From NCBI GenBank assembly GCA_009785425.1, contig WQWI01000008.1, positions 1-64,000 on the forward strand: a stretch of 64,000 nt of DNA, given 5' to 3'. The translations under genes and the position numbers were made by a program. Origin of the DNA: Bacteroidales bacterium. GTDB lineage: Bacteria; Bacteroidota; Bacteroidia; Bacteroidales; P3. Below are positions 1-8,308 of the stretch, one piece after another. Each line of letters starts with the position of its first letter. Position 1 is the stretch's first letter. Below the pieces are notes generated by a model. It was not told where the DNA came from, did not search any database, and was given only the letters and a program-made list of their open reading frames with translations.

Positions 1-138
1 AACAGGAAGAGATCCCGGATTGTCAAAAATAATGGAATTTCTTACTTGAGAACCAAAACCCAAATCTAAAACAGAAGACTGGGAGTAAACAAGTGTGCTC
101 GCTAAAAATAAGAATAGCAAAGTAAAGGTTTTTCTCAT
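1..138 (-). CDS. Secreted protein, N-terminal part only
   Basis: Not in the ORF track because the left window edge cuts it. On the minus strand an ATG at 138 opens a frame that stays open to base 1 (46 codons). The first 20 residues form a typical signal peptide (MRKTFTLLFLFLASTLVYSQ) with a likely cleavage after the Q/S region, so the product is exported. The mature part visible is too short to assign a family. It has its own promoter about 50 bp upstream and is therefore not simply the next gene of the ATPase operon. Only the start and the export signal are supported. Confidence 0.75.
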   Translation of the reverse strand, partial: MRKTFTLLFLFLASTLVYSQSSVLDLGFGSQVRNSIIFDNPGSLPV

Positions 139-191
139 TGTTTATGATAGTTTATTAATTTGTAGCATGATTTTATTACACATAAAGACTG

Positions 192-223
192 CAAAGATAC
201 AAAAAAAAAATGAATCTACCAAA
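192..223 (-). promoter_or_regulatory. Bacteroidota-type promoter for the partial secreted-protein gene
   Basis: Minus strand TTTG (220-223), 20-bp spacer, TATCTTTG (192-199). The start codon is about 50 bp downstream. Confidence 0.75.
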
Positions 224-230
224 CTTTGAA

Positions 231-329
231 GGCGGTTTTAAGCAAAAAATAAATACCAGTAAGCGACAATATGCTAATAATCACCGATTTACACTTTGTG
301 AAAATTTTAAAAAATGGCGGTTTTAAGCA
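231..329. repeat. Short direct repeat downstream of atpB
   Basis: The 14-mer GGCGGTTTTAAGCA occurs at 231-244 and again at 316-329, in the gap between the end of atpB and the next promoter. No function is apparent. Confidence 0.4.
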
Positions 330-338
330 TATCGCCTG

Positions 339-1655
339 CTACCCCCAATATCTATCCACAAATTCTTGCTTGATTGAAACCTCCTCTTTCGAGAAGTATT
401 TCGCAAAGAATTTCCATGCTGTATCAAGCATTTCAGTGGTATCGATATTTACGTCGATTGCGAGTAAACCTTCGGCATAATCCTTTGCAAAAGCGAGTGT
501 ACGGTTGTCATAATCGGATAGATCAAAACCGTTTTCCAATTTGGTTTTTGCGTTGGCAGCATCGGCATAAAGACGGACACAAGCGTTCATCACTTGCGGA
601 TGATCTTCACGGGTTTGCTTACCTATTACCAATTGCTTCAAGCGTGATAACGAACGGAACGGGTCGATAATAACTTTTCCTGTGTCGCTGTCGGCACGTA
701 AAAACAACTGTCCTTCGGTAATATATCCGGTATTGTCGGGAATAGCATGCGTAATATCCCCACCGCTCAACGTAGTTACCGACAAAATCGTAATTGAACC
801 ACCATCAGGCAACTGTACCGCCTTTTCGTAAATTTTCGCAAGATCGGAATAGAGCGAGCCGGGCATACTATCTTTCGACGGAATTTGATCCATACGGTTA
901 GAAACAATACTCAATGCATCCGCATAAAGCGTCATGTCCGTGAGCAAAACGAGTACGCTTTCATTCTTATCCACAGCAAAATACTCCGCAGCAGTAAGAG
1001 CCATATCCGGAATAAGCAAACGCTCTACCGGTGGCTGTTCCGTGGTATTCATAAAGCAGATAATTCTGTCTAATGCACCGGCACTTTCGAATGTTTTTTT
1101 GAAATACAAATAGTCATCGTTACTCATTCCCATGCCTGCCAAAATAATGCGGTCAACTTTTGCACGAAGGGCAACCATTGCCATAACTTCATTATAAGGT
1201 TGATCCGGATCGGCAAAAAACGGAATTTTTTGTCCGGAAACCAAAGCGTTGTTCAAATCAATACCTGCAATTCCCGTAGGAATGAGTTGCGAAGGCTGCT
1301 GTCTGCGAAACGGATTTACCGATGGTCCACCGATTTCGCGTTTTTCGCCATCAACCTTCGGACCACCGTCAATCGGTTGTCCGTAAGCGTTGAAAAATCG
1401 TCCCGAAAGGTCGTCGCTCACATTTAGAGTTGGCGATTCACCCAAAAAGGTCACTTCCGTAGCCGTACTGATACCTTCTGTTCCCGCAAATATCTGCAAA
1501 ACAACTTGGTCGCCGTTGATTTTCACAACTTGTGCCAAACGGTCGCCAACCATAGCGAGTTCATCATTCATCACATTTTCCGCCTTAATCGTAACGGTTG
1601 CTTTGGTCACACCTTCTAACTTGGTGTAGATTTTTTGGAAAGGTTTTGTATTCAT
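339..1655 (-). CDS. atpB: V-type ATP synthase subunit B (non-catalytic)
   Basis: Subunit B of the cytoplasmic V1 head, alternating with subunit A in the hexamer; it binds nucleotide at the interface but does not hydrolyse it. The sequence carries the family landmarks GIAGIDLNNALVSGQKIPFF and NTTEQPPVERLLIP and lacks a Walker A loop, as expected for B. The track ORF (489 aa) is extended upstream into a palindromic repeat; the start chosen is the ATG at 1655 (MNTKPFQKIYTKLEG), giving 438 aa, close to the usual length of bacterial B subunits. It is the last recognisable gene of the operon here: the usual D, I and K genes do not follow, and a gene with its own promoter begins at 138. A repeat and two DUF genes separate it from subunit A. 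Confidence 0.93.
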   Translation of the reverse strand: MNTKPFQKIYTKLEGVTKATVTIKAENVMNDELAMVGDRLAQVVKINGDQVVLQIFAGTEGISTATEVTFLGESPTLNVSDDLSGRFFNAYGQPIDGGPKVDGEKREIGGPSVNPFRRQQPSQLIPTGIAGIDLNNALVSGQKIPFFADPDQPYNEVMAMVALRAKVDRIILAGMGMSNDDYLYFKKTFESAGALDRIICFMNTTEQPPVERLLIPDMALTAAEYFAVDKNESVLVLLTDMTLYADALSIVSNRMDQIPSKDSMPGSLYSDLAKIYEKAVQLPDGGSITILSVTTLSGGDITHAIPDNTGYITEGQLFLRADSDTGKVIIDPFRSLSRLKQLVIGKQTREDHPQVMNACVRLYADAANAKTKLENGFDLSDYDNRTLAFAKDYAEGLLAIDVNIDTTEMLDTAWKFFAKYFSKEEVSIKQEFVDRYWG

Positions 1656-1712
1656 GGTCTTTGTATTTTCTTGCTTAGTTCTGTGAGTATGCTTGTTTTG
1701 GTGTTTCCTTTG

Positions 1713-1880
1713 ATAGCCGGCAGATTCCTCAGTCGCTACGCTCCTTCGGAATGACCGCGTTTCACATAAGGAAAGGGGAGGTTGCAGTGGCGAGGCATGC
1801 CTCGCCACTGCAACCTCCTACCCCCACCACATTGAAAGGATTGTCATCCCGAACGCAGTGAGGGATCTGCTTGCTATTAT
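1713..1880. repeat. Palindrome-cored repeat, copy 1
   Basis: About 170 bp between atpB and the DUF2442 gene. The left arm (reading like TAGC..CAGATTCCTC...TTCGGAATGACC) and the right arm (GTCATCCCGAACGCAGTGAG...GATCTGCTTGCTAT) are approximately inverted copies of each other. Between them is a perfect 42-bp palindrome at 1777-1818 with half-site GGAGGTTGCAGTGGCGAGGCA. Other copies: 5858-6044, 40132-40226 (no core), 43097-43266, 49526-49705. Confidence 0.85.
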
Positions 1881-1943
1881 TTCCAGCTCTTTTCATTAAT
1901 GAGTTAAATTTTATACTATCCAAAATTATCAAAGAGGTTCTTG

Positions 1944-2261
1944 TCATTGTTTTTTCGTCTTATACTCAAATCCCAAATCGGCAGCAATATTCAGCTCAAC
2001 ATCATTACCACTTCCCAATTCATACAGATACTCAGGAGCGAAATCTGCACCATTAGACCATTCTATCGTATTATATGTTATTCTGCACTGTTTGAAATAG
2101 TCTATATTTTTTAGTGGAGCATACACTTCACCAATCAATTCATTTTTCAAATCAACAATTCTCGTTTCCCCTGTGTTAAACTGCAGCCACAATTTGTAGT
2201 CGTCCAAATGCCTGACATCTGTAACCTCAAGAAACGTTGTATTTTTAACTGCTTTCATCAT
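1944..2261 (-). CDS. DUF2442 domain protein
   Basis: A 105-aa protein whose body (residues about 8-85, with VTDVRHLDDYKLWLQFNTGE and a VDLKNEL strand) matches the small DUF2442 family. Its biochemical role is unknown. It starts one base after the stop of the DUF4160 gene, so the two are surely cotranscribed; these families are often found paired, sometimes in toxin-antitoxin-like arrangements, but that role is not shown. The pair sits between V-ATPase subunits A and B, where no such genes belong, and looks like an insertion tolerated by the operon. M2 (2258) is an equally possible start. Confidence 0.8.
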   Translation of the reverse strand: MMKAVKNTTFLEVTDVRHLDDYKLWLQFNTGETRIVDLKNELIGEVYAPLKNIDYFKQCRITYNTIEWSNGADFAPEYLYELGSGNDVELNIAADLGFEYKTKKQ

Positions 2262-2262
2262 T

Positions 2263-2520
2263 CTATACTAAAGGTGCAATTTTACCAATAGGTTCACCAT
2301 TTTGTGCTTTATTCCATAATTCTAACAATTCCACTCTGTGAATTTCCAACCAATCAAAAACCATTTTCAACGCCCTTTGTGGCATTTCGCCAACCACTGT
2401 GCCGTTTTCAATATAGACTAACATTTTATATTCACCATACCACACATGAAAATGCGGAGGGTTATGATCCTTGAAGTTCATCAAAATGATTAGTCCGTAA
2501 AATTCACTTATTCTTGGCAT
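2263..2520 (-). CDS. DUF4160 domain protein
   Basis: An 85-aa product starting MPRISEFYGLIILMNFKDHN, with the DUF4160 hallmark NPPHFHVWYGEY and a C-terminal helix rich in E and L. The track start at 2547 would overlap the end of atpA; the ATG at 2520 leaves a 23-nt gap and matches the usual family start. Function is unknown; the conserved HFH and acidic residues could bind metal (inference). It is the first gene of the two-gene insert in the ATPase operon and is translated next to DUF2442. Confidence 0.82.
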   Translation of the reverse strand: MPRISEFYGLIILMNFKDHNPPHFHVWYGEYKMLVYIENGTVVGEMPQRALKMVFDWLEIHRVELLELWNKAQNGEPIGKIAPLV

Positions 2521-2543
2521 AATTGGTGTTTTTTTTTGCACTA

Positions 2544-4304
2544 TCAAGCGACTTTCCGCTCTTCAATAGCTTCCGCCAACTCCCCAACATAGCGATCATA
2601 CTCTTCGCTTTCATATTCCGAATAATTCATCTGCTTGCAAATGTTAATAATGCGTTTATAGAATGTCGCACATTCCTCAAAATTCTTGAAGTCGAAAGTC
2701 ATATCGCAAATATCGAGAATTTTATTGTACATGAATTTTTGTCGCTCAAGCGGACAGTTCGCGTCAATTTTGTCAAACGCATCTTGCTGTAAAATTACAA
2801 AATCTATCAATTCCGACTTCCAAAATCTGTCGTGAAATTCTACCGGAACGCCATCATCACCCAAAATGTTGATTTGGTCGTTCACTTCTTTTCCACGTTG
2901 TACGACAGTTTTACCTTTATACACTTTTTCAACCCAACCTTTTTCAATACGTTCGTCCAGATATTCCACAATTTCCGGATATTCCAAATATTTAGAATAG
3001 CTATCCACCGGATCAATCGCCGGATAACGCTTGCTGTCTGCCCGCGATTGAGCAAGTGCATAGAAACAGCGTGCGGTTTTTTTGGTCGCCTCCGTTACAG
3101 GCTCTTTCAAGTTTCCTCCTGCCGGCGAAACCGTTCCCAAGAATGTAATTGAGCCGGTTTGTCCGTTGTTCAAATACACGAAACCAGCACGTGCGTAATA
3201 ATTCGAGATAATCGCAGGCAAATCCATCGGGAAAGCATCCGCTCCCGGAAGTTCTTCCAAACGGTTCGACATTTCACGCAAAGCCTGTGCCCATCGAGAT
3301 GTCGAATCTGCCAACAATAAAACCTTTAAACCCATTGAACGGTAGTATTCGGCAATTGTCATTCCGGTATAAACCGATGCCTCACGAGCTGCAACAGGCA
3401 TGTTTGACGTGTTACAGATAATCGTCGTACGTTCCATCAATTTCCGACCGCTACGAGGGTCTTCCAAATGCGGAAACTCCGTAAAAATTTCTACAACCTC
3501 GTTAGCACGCTCTCCGCAAGCAGCAATAATAATTACATCGGCTTCGGCTTGCTTGGAAATTCCGTGTTGCAATACTGTTTTACCTGCACCGAACGGACCC
3601 GGAATAAAGCCTGTACCGCCTTCTGCAATCGGATTAAATGTATCAATCGCACGAACACCTGTTTCCATAATTTTGAACGGACGTGGCTTGTTATCGTAGG
3701 CTGTGATTGCGACTTTTACAGGCCATTTTTGGCTCATGGTCAGTTTTTCCTCGTTTCCATCCGAGTCCACAATTGTTGCGATATGATCATTAATTGTGTA
3801 ATCCCCTATTCCTGCGAGCCACTTAAGTGTATAACTACCCTTGCTTTTGAACGGCACCATGATGCGATGAGGCAACCACCCTTCTTTTACTTCGCCAAGC
3901 CATGATGCGGCTTCCACCGTATCACCCTCTTTTGCAGTTGGTATGAAATGCCATGTTTTTTCTGTGTCTAACGGCTGTGTATATTCACCACGTTTGAGAA
4001 AAACACCATCCATTTTTTCGAGATCATTTTGCAATCCGTCAAAGTTTCGCGAAAGCAGACCCGGTCCCAAAGTTAGTTCGAGCATGTGCCCTTGAAATTC
4101 AACATGACTACCGATTTTTAAACCGCGTGTACTCTCAAAGACCTGCGTATAAGCTTTACTACCGACGATTTTGATAACCTCCGCCATCAACTTTGTGTCT
4201 TCACACTCGATCATACAGATCTCGTTTTGTGCCACAGGTCCATCCACTTGAACTGCCACAAGGTTAGAAATAATACTCGTTACTTTACCAATTGTATTTT
4301 TCAT
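2544..4304 (-). CDS. atpA: V-type ATP synthase subunit A (catalytic)
   Basis: Catalytic subunit of the V1 head; hydrolyses or makes ATP coupled to ion flow through the membrane sector. The 586-aa length is normal. N-terminal barrel (about 1-70), the A-specific non-homologous region (about 110-200), then the nucleotide domain with P-loop GPFGAGKT at 236-243, the DSTSRWAQALREMSNRLEELP segment and a helical C-terminal domain. Its ATG overlaps the stop of the upstream DUF2764 gene by 4 nt (ATGA at 4301-4304), indicating coupled translation. Downstream, 23 nt separate it from the inserted DUF4160 gene. Confidence 0.96.
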   Translation of the reverse strand: MKNTIGKVTSIISNLVAVQVDGPVAQNEICMIECEDTKLMAEVIKIVGSKAYTQVFESTRGLKIGSHVEFQGHMLELTLGPGLLSRNFDGLQNDLEKMDGVFLKRGEYTQPLDTEKTWHFIPTAKEGDTVEAASWLGEVKEGWLPHRIMVPFKSKGSYTLKWLAGIGDYTINDHIATIVDSDGNEEKLTMSQKWPVKVAITAYDNKPRPFKIMETGVRAIDTFNPIAEGGTGFIPGPFGAGKTVLQHGISKQAEADVIIIAACGERANEVVEIFTEFPHLEDPRSGRKLMERTTIICNTSNMPVAAREASVYTGMTIAEYYRSMGLKVLLLADSTSRWAQALREMSNRLEELPGADAFPMDLPAIISNYYARAGFVYLNNGQTGSITFLGTVSPAGGNLKEPVTEATKKTARCFYALAQSRADSKRYPAIDPVDSYSKYLEYPEIVEYLDERIEKGWVEKVYKGKTVVQRGKEVNDQINILGDDGVPVEFHDRFWKSELIDFVILQQDAFDKIDANCPLERQKFMYNKILDICDMTFDFKNFEECATFYKRIINICKQMNYSEYESEEYDRYVGELAEAIEERKVA

Positions 4305-5134
4305 AGGTCTATATTTTTTTGCTCTACCAATGTTTTCACAAAACCGTCGAATAGCACGGCTCCGCGTTCTTTATCCAGTTTCAACCAACGATCCAAAATA
4401 TCTGCTTTTACCAAAAAAGCAAGAATTTTGTCCATGTCGAAATAATTAAACGTTGTCAATTCGTCCGCCAATTGCCAACGGATTTGATCGAAACGAAATT
4501 CACGTTCCAAAAGATCAATTTCTTCGTCGAGTAAATTAAAAATTTGCTCTCCAAACGGAATCTCACGTCGAAGTCCGAAGTCTGGCAAATTATTTTTAAC
4601 AAAATAATCAATCTCTTCGTCCCAACCTATCAATTGTTTTTGCATAGGCTCTCCTAATTTCCTACACATCCAAGCAGCTTGAATGTTACGCAAAATATGA
4701 TCAAATTCCCACCACAAACGAATAAATCTGTTTTTCGATTTTTCTGCAATCTTTTGATAAAATTGCAACCAAATATAGTACGATCTCTTGCGATACTCTT
4801 CATGAAGACCGCTACTTTCGTGTCCATATTTGAATTTTTGAACGAAATCAATCATATATTCCGGCATGTCGTCCGGTTTTTCTAATTGGGTTTTTAGAAA
4901 ATCTAAACTATAATACCCTTTATTGTCGAACAAATCTTCTCTCCCTCGCATCAAATGATGAAGATTCAGATGATCGTAAGGCATAAGAAATTGTCGTATA
5001 AGCTCACGATCGCAATCTTTGATTTGTCCGTAAATTTCATCGACAAGAGCTCTTAAATCAAAATCTTTCACATCTCGTTCGAGCACAAAATCCGGCAATC
5101 CGGCTACCAAATAATGATATTCCCGCTTGAACAT
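4301..5134 (-). CDS. DUF2764 protein of the V-ATPase operon
   Basis: A 277-aa helical protein (MFKREYHYLVAGLPDFVLER) of the DUF2764 family, which in Bacteroidota replaces subunit C by position between E and A. It has no signal peptide and no membrane segments, consistent with a cytoplasmic stalk component. That it acts as subunit C is inferred from operon position and size, not from motifs. It starts 2 nt after atpE and overlaps atpA by 4 nt, so stoichiometric coupled synthesis is likely. Confidence 0.85.
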   Translation of the reverse strand: MFKREYHYLVAGLPDFVLERDVKDFDLRALVDEIYGQIKDCDRELIRQFLMPYDHLNLHHLMRGREDLFDNKGYYSLDFLKTQLEKPDDMPEYMIDFVQKFKYGHESSGLHEEYRKRSYYIWLQFYQKIAEKSKNRFIRLWWEFDHILRNIQAAWMCRKLGEPMQKQLIGWDEEIDYFVKNNLPDFGLRREIPFGEQIFNLLDEEIDLLEREFRFDQIRWQLADELTTFNYFDMDKILAFLVKADILDRWLKLDKERGAVLFDGFVKTLVEQKNIDL

Positions 5135-5136
5135 GG

Positions 5137-5742
5137 CTATTGTCTTCCAAACAAAAGTTCAACCAATTTCGAGCGAATATGTGTTTTGAAAAGTTCCGCA
5201 AAATCGGCATCCGTAAACGTAAGTTGATAACCGCCGGCTCTAGTATTGATACGGAATCCGGACTTTATATTGCGTTCAAATTTCACATCTACACCTTGTC
5301 CGAATGCGTTTTGCATATTGTTTTGGAGCATATTCAAAAACTCTGCTTCTTTGTTTGCCGGCAAAATCACAGTTAAATTGTCTGTTTTTTGCATATCTCC
5401 GATCACCATTTTGATCAAATCTTTTACAAACACAACATCATCGAATGCTTTTGTCACAGGTGTTTCAATGGTTTTAGCAACAACCAAATCTTCCACCGTT
5501 TGCTTTACACGTGCAATGGTTTGACGCGATGCCAAATCAATTTCCGCTTCAGCATTTCGTTTGGCTTCAACGGCTGATTTTTCCGCTTTTTCTATGATAT
5601 CCGCAGCCTGTTTCTTAGCATCTTCGATAATCTTCTCAGCTTGTTGATGTGCATGCTGAACCAAGTGTTCTGCTTCGGATTTACCTTTTGAAAGCCCCTC
5701 GTTGTACAACTTTTCCGTGAGTTGTTGAAGTTTATTTTCCAT
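5137..5742 (-). CDS. atpE: V-type ATP synthase subunit E (peripheral stalk)
   Basis: Peripheral stalk subunit that ties V1 to the membrane part. Residues about 1-90 are a long charged coiled coil with Ala, Glu and Lys repeats (AEKIIEDAKKQAADIIEKAE), followed by a small mixed alpha/beta domain, the standard layout. The ORF track starts at 5772, but that ATG lies 1 nt from the -7 box and so at or upstream of the expected transcript start; the ATG at 5742 (MENKLQQLTEKLYNEGLSKG) fits the family and gives 201 aa. First gene of the operon. Confidence 0.9.
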   Translation of the reverse strand: MENKLQQLTEKLYNEGLSKGKSEAEHLVQHAHQQAEKIIEDAKKQAADIIEKAEKSAVEAKRNAEAEIDLASRQTIARVKQTVEDLVVAKTIETPVTKAFDDVVFVKDLIKMVIGDMQKTDNLTVILPANKEAEFLNMLQNNMQNAFGQGVDVKFERNIKSGFRINTRAGGYQLTFTDADFAELFKTHIRSKLVELLFGRQ

Positions 5743-5773
5743 ATGGTTTTGAGTATATAGATTTTTTGCCATG

Positions 5774-5804
5774 CAAAGATACGAAAAAAAAAGGAGTTTT
5801 CAAA
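5774..5804 (-). promoter_or_regulatory. Promoter of the V-ATPase operon
   Basis: Minus strand TTTG (5801-5804), 19-bp spacer, TATCTTTG (5774-5781). Transcription should begin near 5770, which is why the atpE start at 5742 is preferred. Confidence 0.8.
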
Positions 5805-5857
5805 ATTTGTATGTAGTCAGGCAAGAGGTGCGGTTTCTGCATAGCAAAAGGGGCAAA

Positions 5858-6044
5858 TAGCAAGCAGATGTCTCGACTTCGCTTCGCTCCGCTCGACATG
5901 ACGGCATTACAAAAAGAGGGGAAAATGGAGTGAGAGGATTTGGCGGCTTCGCCGCCAAATCCTCTCACTCCATTTCATAACGAAACACCCGTCATTCCGA
6001 GCGAAGCACACGTAGTGTGCGAAGTCGAAGAATCCCCCTGCTAC
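5858..6044. repeat. Palindrome-cored repeat, copy 2
   Basis: Left arm TAGCAAGCAGATGTCTCGAC..., right arm CGTCATTCCGAGCGAAGC...AATCCCCCTGCTAC, inverted to each other. The centre has two perfect 25-bp arms (5923-5947 and 5951-5975) around TTC; the stem sequence is unrelated to that of copy 1. It lies between the divergent atpE and DUF4837 promoters. The track ORF start at 5940 lies inside it and is an artefact. Confidence 0.88.
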
Positions 6045-6099
6045 AGCGAAACAAACAATAATGACCAAGCAAAACATGCTATATTTAGACCAGGAATTG

Positions 6100-6131
6100 T
6101 TTGGTATTATTGTTTTTTTTTCGTATCTTTG
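6100..6131 (+). promoter_or_regulatory. Promoter of the DUF4837 gene
   Basis: TTTG (6100-6103), 20 bp, TATCTTTG (6124-6131); the ATG is 12 nt after the -7 box. Confidence 0.8.
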
Positions 6132-6143
6132 TCGAAAAAAAAC

Positions 6144-7124
6144 ATGAGACCATTATTTCTAACTGTAATCTCCGCATTTTTGCTGACTGCATGCAATCTT
6201 GAAAGAAATGTTCAACCTAATTCGGGTGGTAGAACTCTCGAAGTTTTAGTGGTTTGCAGCAGAAGCGATTTCGAAGGCGAGGTGGGCGACACATTACGTG
6301 CAGCTCTTATGAGACCCAATCCGTCGTTAAATCAGGCCGAACCGATGTTTACGTTAGCGAATGTAGCTATGAGTGCATTCGAAAGAGCCGATATGTTTCA
6401 ACGTATGCGGAGTATCATTATAATTAATTTTACTCAGGAAAATCTGCGGCCGTTTATGGTCAGACGAGATGTTTGGGCAAATAATCAAGTCGTGTTTCAG
6501 TTCAATGTTCCGGATAGAGAAACTTTTTTTACGCTATTCAGAGAAAATCAAGCATTGATGGAGCAAACGTTTTTCCACAGAGAGCATGCACGCATGATCA
6601 GCACATTTCGAGCTACGGAAAGTTTTATTATTTCAGACCGTTTGCGAAGCACATTCGGCTTTAGACTTGTTGCTCCTGATCAATTTAGGGTCCGTACAAG
6701 TAATCCGAATTTTGTTTCGATTAACAGAGAAACAAGGCATTTCGGGCAAAATATTATGGTTCACTCCTACCCTTTTACTGCTAACAGTTTCACGCAAGAA
6801 GACATCATTCGTGTTCGCAACGAAATTTCACAACGTTATATTTTCGGTCCGATCGAAGGCTCGTTTATGACTACCGAATACCGCGTGCCTCCAATAAGTA
6901 GAGAGGTAAATTTCAATGGACGATTTGCCATTGAAACTCGCGGATTATGGCGACTAATTGGTGATTTCATGGGTGGTCCCTTTGTCAATTATGTGTTTTT
7001 TGATGAAGAAAGAAATCAAATGATCATGATTGATGGCTTTGTACATGCTCCGGGACGGAACAAACGCGATTTGTTGTTGCAATTAGAAGCAATCGCATAC
7101 TCGATAGACAGAATCGAAAACTAA
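6144..7124 (+). CDS. DUF4837 family lipoprotein
   Basis: A 326-aa protein. The start at 6144 (MRPLFLTVISAFLLTACNLE) gives a lipoprotein signal with lipobox LTAC, Cys17, so the mature protein is anchored in a membrane facing the periplasm or surface. The track ORF adds 68 codons from the upstream repeat and promoter and is rejected. The segment EVLVVCSRSDFEGEVGDTLRAAL and the later repeat of a similar half (EDIIRVRNEISQRYIFGPIEGS) match the Bacteroidota DUF4837 family. No catalytic motif is visible; function unknown. It has its own promoter and is followed by a palindrome that separates it from murB. Confidence 0.85.
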   Translation: MRPLFLTVISAFLLTACNLERNVQPNSGGRTLEVLVVCSRSDFEGEVGDTLRAALMRPNPSLNQAEPMFTLANVAMSAFERADMFQRMRSIIIINFTQENLRPFMVRRDVWANNQVVFQFNVPDRETFFTLFRENQALMEQTFFHREHARMISTFRATESFIISDRLRSTFGFRLVAPDQFRVRTSNPNFVSINRETRHFGQNIMVHSYPFTANSFTQEDIIRVRNEISQRYIFGPIEGSFMTTEYRVPPISREVNFNGRFAIETRGLWRLIGDFMGGPFVNYVFFDEERNQMIMIDGFVHAPGRNKRDLLLQLEAIAYSIDRIEN

Positions 7125-7131
7125 GTACCCC

Positions 7132-7190
7132 CGTAAGGGCGAACCCACGCTTGCATTGAGCGCAGTCGAAATGTGTTCGCCCAACCCCCA
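7132..7190. repeat. Palindromic repeat between the DUF4837 gene and murB
   Basis: GGGCGAAC (7137-7144) pairs with GTTCGCCC (7175-7182), enclosing ATTGAGCGCAGTCGAA-like repeat DNA. It belongs loosely to the GTAGGGGC palindrome set. The ORF track carries murB upstream into it. Confidence 0.55.
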
Positions 7191-7221
7191 AAGGACAGAT
7201 ACCGGTTCTTGCTCCAACAAA

Positions 7222-8253
7222 ATGAAAATCGAACAAAACATACCGCTAAGAAAACACAATACGTTCGGCATTGACGTAAACGCTCGGTATTTCGTAGAAA
7301 TATCAACAATAGACGAATTGAAAACGCTCGTTTCCTCCGACATTTTTCAAAATAATTCCTACTTAATTTTGGGCGGAGGTTCAAACATCTTGTTTACAAA
7401 ATCCTTCGACGGGTTAGTGATAAAGCCCAATTTTAAAGGCATTGAAGTTGTTCGTGAAACCGAAAACGAAATTTTCATCAAAGCATATTCCGGCGAAATT
7501 TGGCATGATTTTGTGATGTACTGTTGCGAAAAAAACTGGAACGGACTCGAAAATTTAGCTTATATTCCGGGGAATGTCGGTGCATCGCCCATTCAAAATA
7601 TCGGAGCATACGGCGTTGAAATTAAAGACGTGTTGGATTCGCTTGAAGCATTTAATTTTGAAACAAAACAGATTGATATTTTTTCAAACATAGATTGCAA
7701 ATTTGATTATCGCGAAAGCGTGTTCAAGCACGAATACAAAGGAAGATACGTGATTTGCTCGGTAACTTTTCGTTTATCAAAACAACCTAAATTCGACACA
7801 AACTACACAGCAGTAAACGATGAGCTGAAACGCATGAACGTGTCCGAATTATCTGCGAAAACGATTGCCGAAGCCATCACAACTATCCGCAAATCCAAAC
7901 TTCCGGAAACTTCGAAAATCGGCAGTGCAGGGAGTTTTTTCAAGAATCCGACAGTATCGCAAGATATTTTTCAGTCCTTAAAAACACAGTATCCGGATAT
8001 TGTTGCATACCCCTGTCATCCTGAGCAAAGCGAAGGATCTGCTATGAAATTAGCCGCAGGCTGGCTTATCGAACATGCCGGCTGGAAAGGGTTTCGCAAG
8101 GGCGATGCGGGTGTGCATACACAACAGGCGTTGGTGCTCGTCAATTACGGAAAAGCAACAGGTGCCGAGATTTTGAACCTCGCTCATCAAATCATAGATT
8201 CCGTAAAATCAAAATTTGGCATAGAATTAGCACCGGAGGTGAACATTTTTTAA
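7222..8253 (+). CDS. murB: UDP-N-acetylmuramate dehydrogenase MurB
   Basis: FAD-dependent reductase making UDP-MurNAc from its enolpyruvyl precursor with NADPH, in the cytoplasmic peptidoglycan pathway. FAD-domain motifs: ILGGGSNILF and IPGNVGASPIQNIGAYGVEI; GSAGSFFKNP carries the catalytic serine, and the C-terminal LAPEVNIF carries the conserved glutamate. Start chosen at 7222 (MKIEQNIPLRKHNTFG), the standard family start, giving 343 aa; the track start at 7156 comes from the upstream repeat. Residues 265-274 (CHPEQSEGSA) are encoded by a fragment of the palindromic repeat family inserted in frame in a loop after AYP. The core before and after is intact, so the enzyme is probably active. 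Confidence 0.95.
   Translation: MKIEQNIPLRKHNTFGIDVNARYFVEISTIDELKTLVSSDIFQNNSYLILGGGSNILFTKSFDGLVIKPNFKGIEVVRETENEIFIKAYSGEIWHDFVMYCCEKNWNGLENLAYIPGNVGASPIQNIGAYGVEIKDVLDSLEAFNFETKQIDIFSNIDCKFDYRESVFKHEYKGRYVICSVTFRLSKQPKFDTNYTAVNDELKRMNVSELSAKTIAEAITTIRKSKLPETSKIGSAGSFFKNPTVSQDIFQSLKTQYPDIVAYPCHPEQSEGSAMKLAAGWLIEHAGWKGFRKGDAGVHTQQALVLVNYGKATGAEILNLAHQIIDSVKSKFGIELAPEVNIF
8014..8043 (+). repeat. Repeat-family fragment inside murB
   Basis: The 30 bases encoding CHPEQSEGSA match the right arm of the palindrome-cored repeats (TGTCATCC.GA.C...GGATCTGCT; compare 1842-1873). The length is a multiple of three and the frame is kept. Confidence 0.8.
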
Positions 8254-8273
8254 TCAAAAAACCTAAAGATAAA

Positions 8274-8305
8274 TTTGCTAAATTCAAAAAAATGTTGTAA
8301 CTTTG
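8274..8305 (+). promoter_or_regulatory. Promoter of the structured RNA
   Basis: TTTG (8274-8277), 20 bp, TAACTTTG (8298-8305), a full match to the Bacteroidota consensus, with no plus-strand ORF behind it. Confidence 0.75.
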
Positions 8306-8308
8306 TGG

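Noticed and set aside
1762-1947. 61-aa minus ORF between atpB and DUF2442
   Set aside because: Runs through the perfect 42-bp palindrome and repeat arms; composition is repeat-derived.
5940-6143. 68-codon N-terminal extension of the DUF4837 ORF
   Set aside because: Lies in repeat copy 2 and across the promoter; the lipoprotein signal starts at 6144.
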